In this document: positions 34,086-37,319 of the stretch, one piece after another
How the letters are laid out: each line of letters opens with the position of its first letter
Position numbering within the stretch: the first letter of the stretch is position 1
Assembly: GCF_900549175.1 (NCBI RefSeq)
Contig: NZ_URNN01000007.1
Span: 1 to 37,319 of the forward strand
Reading direction: 5' to 3'
DNA: 37,319 bases
From: an uncultured Prevotella sp.
GTDB taxonomy: Bacteria; Bacteroidota; Bacteroidia; Bacteroidales; Bacteroidaceae
Notes under the pieces: model-generated
Seen by the model: the letters and a program-made list of their open reading frames with translations, nothing else
What the model was told of the DNA's origin: nothing
Database searches by the model: none
Made by a program: the position numbers and the translations under genes

Positions 34086-34116
34086 ACGAAAGTTTGGTGC
34101 ATAGCGTAAAGTTTTG

Positions 34117-34124
34117 TATATTTG
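34117..34124 (+). promoter_or_regulatory. TATATTTG promoter element for the YitT-family gene
   Basis: TATATTTG matches TAnnTTTG, 27 bases upstream of the ATG at 34151 and after the lpxB stop. Confidence 0.6.
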
Positions 34125-34150
34125 CTGCATAAAAATAGAGACATATAAAA

Positions 34151-35161
34151 ATGGAAAACTTTACAAATCGACTTAACCGTTTCTGCCAACCGGCCATGAA
34201 GCTCGATTGGTGGTTGTCGTGGATGGGCATATTTATCGGATGTACCATCATGGCGGCAGGGTTCGTGTTCTTCATCAACCCTTATAACATAGTGCCCGGT
34301 GGCGTTTATGGTGCAAGTATCGTGTTGCACAATCTTTTCCCGTCAGTACAGGTGGGAACATTCGGATATATGTTTGACATCCCGTTGCTGATACTCTCGG
34401 CCCTCCTGCTCGGAGCCAAGCTCGGTGCACGCACTACGGTGGCCGCGCTCACCACTCCGCTCATCATGAACGTGATGTCTGTGGCGATATATCCCACGCG
34501 CGAGGCCCTTCACCGGCTCGACCCGACGCAACTGTTGGGTGGTTGCATGGATATGACGGACCATCTGATGCTTACAAGTCTTGTCGGTGCGACGCTGATA
34601 GGTATCGGTCAGGGTGTCGTGGTGCGTAATCAGGCCACTACGGGTGGCAGCGACATCGTGGCAATGATAATACAGAAATACTTCCATATACGCTTTTCCA
34701 CGGCCATATTGTTGGTTGACGCAGCTGTAGTGGCGTTTGGTCTGGTGGTGATAGGCTTCGGTATAGGCAGTGCCGACGATGTTTCGTCACCCTCATGGCT
34801 TCTGTCGTTCTATTCTCTCATTGCCATATTCGTGTCGTCGCGTGTGCTGGCGTACATGCTCAATGGCGCCAAGGATGACAAGCTGCTGTTTGTCATCAGC
34901 GACAAGAAGATGATAGACCTGCATCGTTTCATTCTCAAAGACCTTGACCGTTCGGCCACGCTCATAAAGAGCAGCGGACTGTATACCGGCGCCGAGAAGG
35001 AGATGCTTTTCCTCGTGGTGAGCCACAAGGAGGTGACTGCCGTCAAGCACAAGATAAAGGAGGTTGACCCGAGGGCTTTTGTTGTGGTCACCGACGCTTA
35101 CGACACATTCGGTGAGGGGTGGAAGCAGTTGCCGTCGGTGGATGAGGTGCAACCCGAGTGA
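34151..35161 (+). CDS. YitT-family membrane protein (DUF161 and DUF2179 domains)
   Basis: The 336-residue protein has about five membrane helices (22-43, 58-75, 80-105, 138-158, 177-203, 213-233 by hydrophobicity), with the family motifs FINPYNIVPGGVYGASIVLHN and NQATTGGSDIVAMI. The C-terminal soluble DUF2179 domain (about 240-325) has LFVISDKKM, DRSATLIKSSGLYTGAEKEML and VDPRAFVVVTDAYDTFGEG. Function is unknown in the family; a small-molecule-binding regulatory role for DUF2179 has been proposed. It is transcribed separately from lpxB and converges on cdsA. Confidence 0.92.
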   Translation: MENFTNRLNRFCQPAMKLDWWLSWMGIFIGCTIMAAGFVFFINPYNIVPGGVYGASIVLHNLFPSVQVGTFGYMFDIPLLILSALLLGAKLGARTTVAALTTPLIMNVMSVAIYPTREALHRLDPTQLLGGCMDMTDHLMLTSLVGATLIGIGQGVVVRNQATTGGSDIVAMIIQKYFHIRFSTAILLVDAAVVAFGLVVIGFGIGSADDVSSPSWLLSFYSLIAIFVSSRVLAYMLNGAKDDKLLFVISDKKMIDLHRFILKDLDRSATLIKSSGLYTGAEKEMLFLVVSHKEVTAVKHKIKEVDPRAFVVVTDAYDTFGEGWKQLPSVDEVQPE

Positions 35162-35163
35162 TT

Positions 35164-35266
35164 GACATAAAGACATAAAAAACATAAGGCTTCACATATA
35201 CTTAATAAGAAAAAGTATAGGTGCAGCCTTATGTCTTTATGTCTAAAAGCAATATGTCTTTATGTC
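35164..35266. terminator. Large bidirectional terminator between yitT-like gene and cdsA
   Basis: Core arms 35183-35203 and 35213-35233 pair over 21 bp with two mismatches and a nine-base loop. The outer gacataaagacat (35164-35176) can pair with either of two copies of tgtctttatgtc (35232-35243 and 35255-35266). T-rich and A-rich flanks suit termination in both directions between the convergent genes. Confidence 0.7.
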
Positions 35267-35270
35267 AGAT

Positions 35271-36119
35271 TTACATGAGTGTCAGGGTGTAGAGATATAC
35301 CACTGCCGCTGGTATGGCGAGTAGGGAAGAGTCGAAGCGGTCGAGCATGCCACCGTGTCCCGGCAGGATGTTTCCGCTGTCCTTTACGCCGAGAGTGCGC
35401 TTCAAAAGACTTTCCACGAGGTCGCCCCATGTGCCGAAAACCACGACAACGAGTCCGAGACCGACCCATTCATACACGTTGAGGGCGAGGTCGTTGATGC
35501 CATAGGTCTCGGTAAGGTGCCAAATGAGTACTGATGCTCCGGTAACGAAGACAGCACCGCCGATGGAACCCTCCCAACTCTTTCCGGGACTGATGCGCGG
35601 AAAGAGTTTGTTGCGGCCGAGTAGCGAACCGCAGCAGTATGCCCCGGTATCGTTTATCCACAAGAATACGAATACGCTGAGTGGCATGAGCCATGTGTAG
35701 GCCACACCTTCGGGGGTGGCCCGGAAAGCCAGCACGCTGATAAGTGAGAAGGGCAGGGCGATGTACATCTGGGTCATCATGGTGTATGCCCAGTTGTTTA
35801 TGGGGTCCTTGCTCTTGGCGTACAACTCGGCTATGAGCAGATAAATGATGGTGATGAGGTATGGGATGAACACCGTCGGGGGAGTGATGTTGCCACAGAA
35901 TCCGGTCATGGCGAAAAAGAGATACACACCGGCCACCGTACATATGAAGCGGTTGATGTCTGTTCCTTCGCGCATGTTGACAAGTCCGGCAAACTCCCAT
36001 ACGGTAAGTCCCGTGACAAGGGCAAACAGCAATGTCATTGCCATAGGCTTGATGAAGCATACAACGATGGCTGCTACAAAGAACACACCGGTTATGGCAC
36101 GTATTATGAAATTTTTCAT
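35271..36119 (-). CDS. cdsA: Phosphatidate cytidylyltransferase
   Basis: The 282-residue inner-membrane enzyme makes CDP-diacylglycerol. Several membrane helices fill the N-terminal half, and the C-terminal signature is present: FPRISPGKSWEGSIGGAVF, then VFGTWGDLVESLLKRTLGVKDSGNILPGHGGMLDRFDS. It follows ftsH on the same strand 40 bases downstream, a neighbourhood common in Bacteroidota. Confidence 0.95.
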   Translation of the reverse strand: MKNFIIRAITGVFFVAAIVVCFIKPMAMTLLFALVTGLTVWEFAGLVNMREGTDINRFICTVAGVYLFFAMTGFCGNITPPTVFIPYLITIIYLLIAELYAKSKDPINNWAYTMMTQMYIALPFSLISVLAFRATPEGVAYTWLMPLSVFVFLWINDTGAYCCGSLLGRNKLFPRISPGKSWEGSIGGAVFVTGASVLIWHLTETYGINDLALNVYEWVGLGLVVVVFGTWGDLVESLLKRTLGVKDSGNILPGHGGMLDRFDSSLLAIPAAVVYLYTLTLM

Positions 36120-36159
36120 ACGAATGTATTTTTATTAGTCTTTCTGAAAAGTGACTTGC

Positions 36160-37319
36160 TCACTCTGCCGTTGTGTTGCCGCTTGGGTGTGTCTGCCTGT
36201 CTTGACCGTTGCCTTCAGCTTTGGCGGCAGCCTCGCGTTCCAACTCCTTTGCACGCCGTTCGGCCATTGCTTCGGCTTCGGCTCTCTGCTGCGCCTCGAG
36301 CAGTTCTTCGGCGCGGCTTGCCCACGGACGCTTGCCGAATATGCGTTCCACGTCTTCGGCGAAGATTACTTCACGGCTCACCAACAGGTCGGCCAGTTGG
36401 GCATGACCCTCTTTGTGCTCCGTCAGTATGCTCTTGGCTCTCTCATACTGTTCGTTAATCATCTTCAACACCTCGTCATCCATTATCTTTGCCGTGGTTT
36501 CCGAGTAAGGACGCTGGAAATTGTATTCGTTGTTGTTATAGTAACAGATGTTGGGCAACTTGTCACTCATGCCGGCATATGCAATCATACCGTAGGCGCT
36601 CTTGGTGACGCGCTCAAGGTCGTTCATGGCACCGGTGGATATTCTGCCGATGAACAGTTCTTCGGCGGCACGCCCTCCGAGGGTTGCGCACATCTCGTCA
36701 AGCATTTCCTCTTTGGTCGTTATGGCGCGTTCTTCGGGCATGTACCATGCTGCACCCAAGGCACGTCCGCGCGGAACGATGCTCACCTTTACCAGCGGGT
36801 TGGCGTGCTCCGTAAACCATGATATGGTGGCGTGTCCGGCTTCGTGTATGGCTATGGCCCGTTTCTCGGCAGATGTCATTATCTTCGTCTTCTTCTCCAA
36901 ACCGCCTATTATACGGTCTACGGCATCAAGAAAGTCCTGTCTTCCTACGGTCTTGCTGTCGTGGCGGGCGGCGATGAGTGCCGCTTCGTTACATACGTTG
37001 GCGATGTCGGCACCGGAGAATCCCGGAGTCTGGCGTGCCAGGTAGTCAATGTCGAGTGTCTCGTCGGTCTTCAGTGGTTTCAGATGCACGCGGAAGATGT
37101 CCTTGCGCTCATTGAGGTCGGGCAAGTCGACGTGTATCTGGCGGTCGAATCGTCCGGCGCGCAGCAGGGCGGAGTCGAGCATGTCGGCACGGTTGGTGGC
37201 AGCAAGGATGATGACACCGCTGTTGGTGCCGAATCCGTCCATTTCGGTCAGCAGGGCATTCAGCGTGTTTTCGCGCTCGTCGTTTCCTCCCATTGCGGGA
37301 TTTTTGCCACGTGCGCGTC
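36160..37319 (-). CDS. ftsH: ATP-dependent zinc metalloprotease FtsH, C-terminal part (runs off the window)
   Basis: The reading frame is open to the right edge, where RARGKNPAMGGNDEREN is visible, so the N-terminal membrane part and Walker A/B lie outside. The seen part has ILAATNRADMLDSALLRAGRFDR (AAA second region of homology with the arginine fingers), the zinc site HEAGH (near residue 150 from the first visible Met) and a third zinc-binding Asp region near AMNDLERVT. A Glu/Arg/Ala-rich C-terminal tail ends NTTAE. It degrades misfolded and short-lived membrane proteins. Right end incomplete. Confidence 0.95.
   Translation of the reverse strand, partial: RARGKNPAMGGNDERENTLNALLTEMDGFGTNSGVIILAATNRADMLDSALLRAGRFDRQIHVDLPDLNERKDIFRVHLKPLKTDETLDIDYLARQTPGFSGADIANVCNEAALIAARHDSKTVGRQDFLDAVDRIIGGLEKKTKIMTSAEKRAIAIHEAGHATISWFTEHANPLVKVSIVPRGRALGAAWYMPEERAITTKEEMLDEMCATLGGRAAEELFIGRISTGAMNDLERVTKSAYGMIAYAGMSDKLPNICYYNNNEYNFQRPYSETTAKIMDDEVLKMINEQYERAKSILTEHKEGHAQLADLLVSREVIFAEDVERIFGKRPWASRAEELLEAQQRAEAEAMAERRAKELEREAAAKAEGNGQDRQTHPSGNTTAE

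Noticed and set aside
1..37319. tRNA or rRNA genes
   Set aside because: No T-loop GGTTCGAATCC-like box in a cloverleaf context and no rRNA-like stretch was recognised.

Overview
The window reads as a Bacteroidales chromosome, most likely Prevotella-like. The grounds are the many TAnnTTTG-type promoters with weak or absent Shine-Dalgarno sequences, a XusABC-type TonB receptor/DUF4374 lipoprotein/PepSY cluster, the order parA-parB-DUF5683-mltD-rel, the pairs ftsH-cdsA and surE-lpxB, and Bacteroidota-type lipoprotein signals. The genus is an inference; no rRNA or tRNA gene was recognised to confirm it.

Layout. 1-616: a dispersed repeat, a fragment copied from the 3' end of gltD, and a promoter with a terminator-like hairpin. 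617-5728: a xenosiderophore uptake operon (xusA-xusB-xusC) closed by a strong terminator. 5880-6512 (-): a nitroreductase-like lipoprotein. 6984-11168 (-): gltD-like oxidoreductase and alaS, separated by a perfectly proportioned 33/33/33 inverted repeat. 11359-13757 (+): DUF2264 and GH43-like secreted carbohydrate-active proteins. 13961-14311 (+): a MerR-type regulator. 14546-20277: an AT-rich accessory island whose genes all lie on the minus strand (PLD-SNF2 helicase lacking its C-terminal half, a tandem-HEPN protein, two DUF1016/YhcG genes, a DprA-like protein); its left edge cuts a gene that keeps only its first 17 codons. 20406-27701 (-): pectin methylesterase, then the housekeeping block read as parA-parB-DUF5683-mltD-rel. 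27945-28646 (+): a HigBA-like toxin-antitoxin pair with a damaged toxin 5' end. 28812-29250: an apparently noncoding transcript ending in a long, multi-stem RNA structure. 29268-30284: an outer-membrane beta-barrel protein. 30296-30464: the second, inverted copy of the repeat at position 1. 30648-31819 (-): SDR and YjbQ. 32085-35161 (+): surE, lpxB and a YitT-family membrane protein. 35271-37319 (-): cdsA and the C-terminal part of ftsH, which runs off the window.

The strongest candidate for something undescribed is the 494-residue protein at 16961-18445. It is an internal duplication in which each half carries a conserved ERR helix and, about 70 residues later, an Rx4H motif of the HEPN ribonuclease type (R159/H164 and R388/H393). 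It sits among defence-associated gene families. Other notable signals are a 73-bp direct repeat of the gltD 3' end that brackets the xus segment, a ~180-bp inverted repeat pair bracketing 30 kb, and the structured RNA at 29095-29217.
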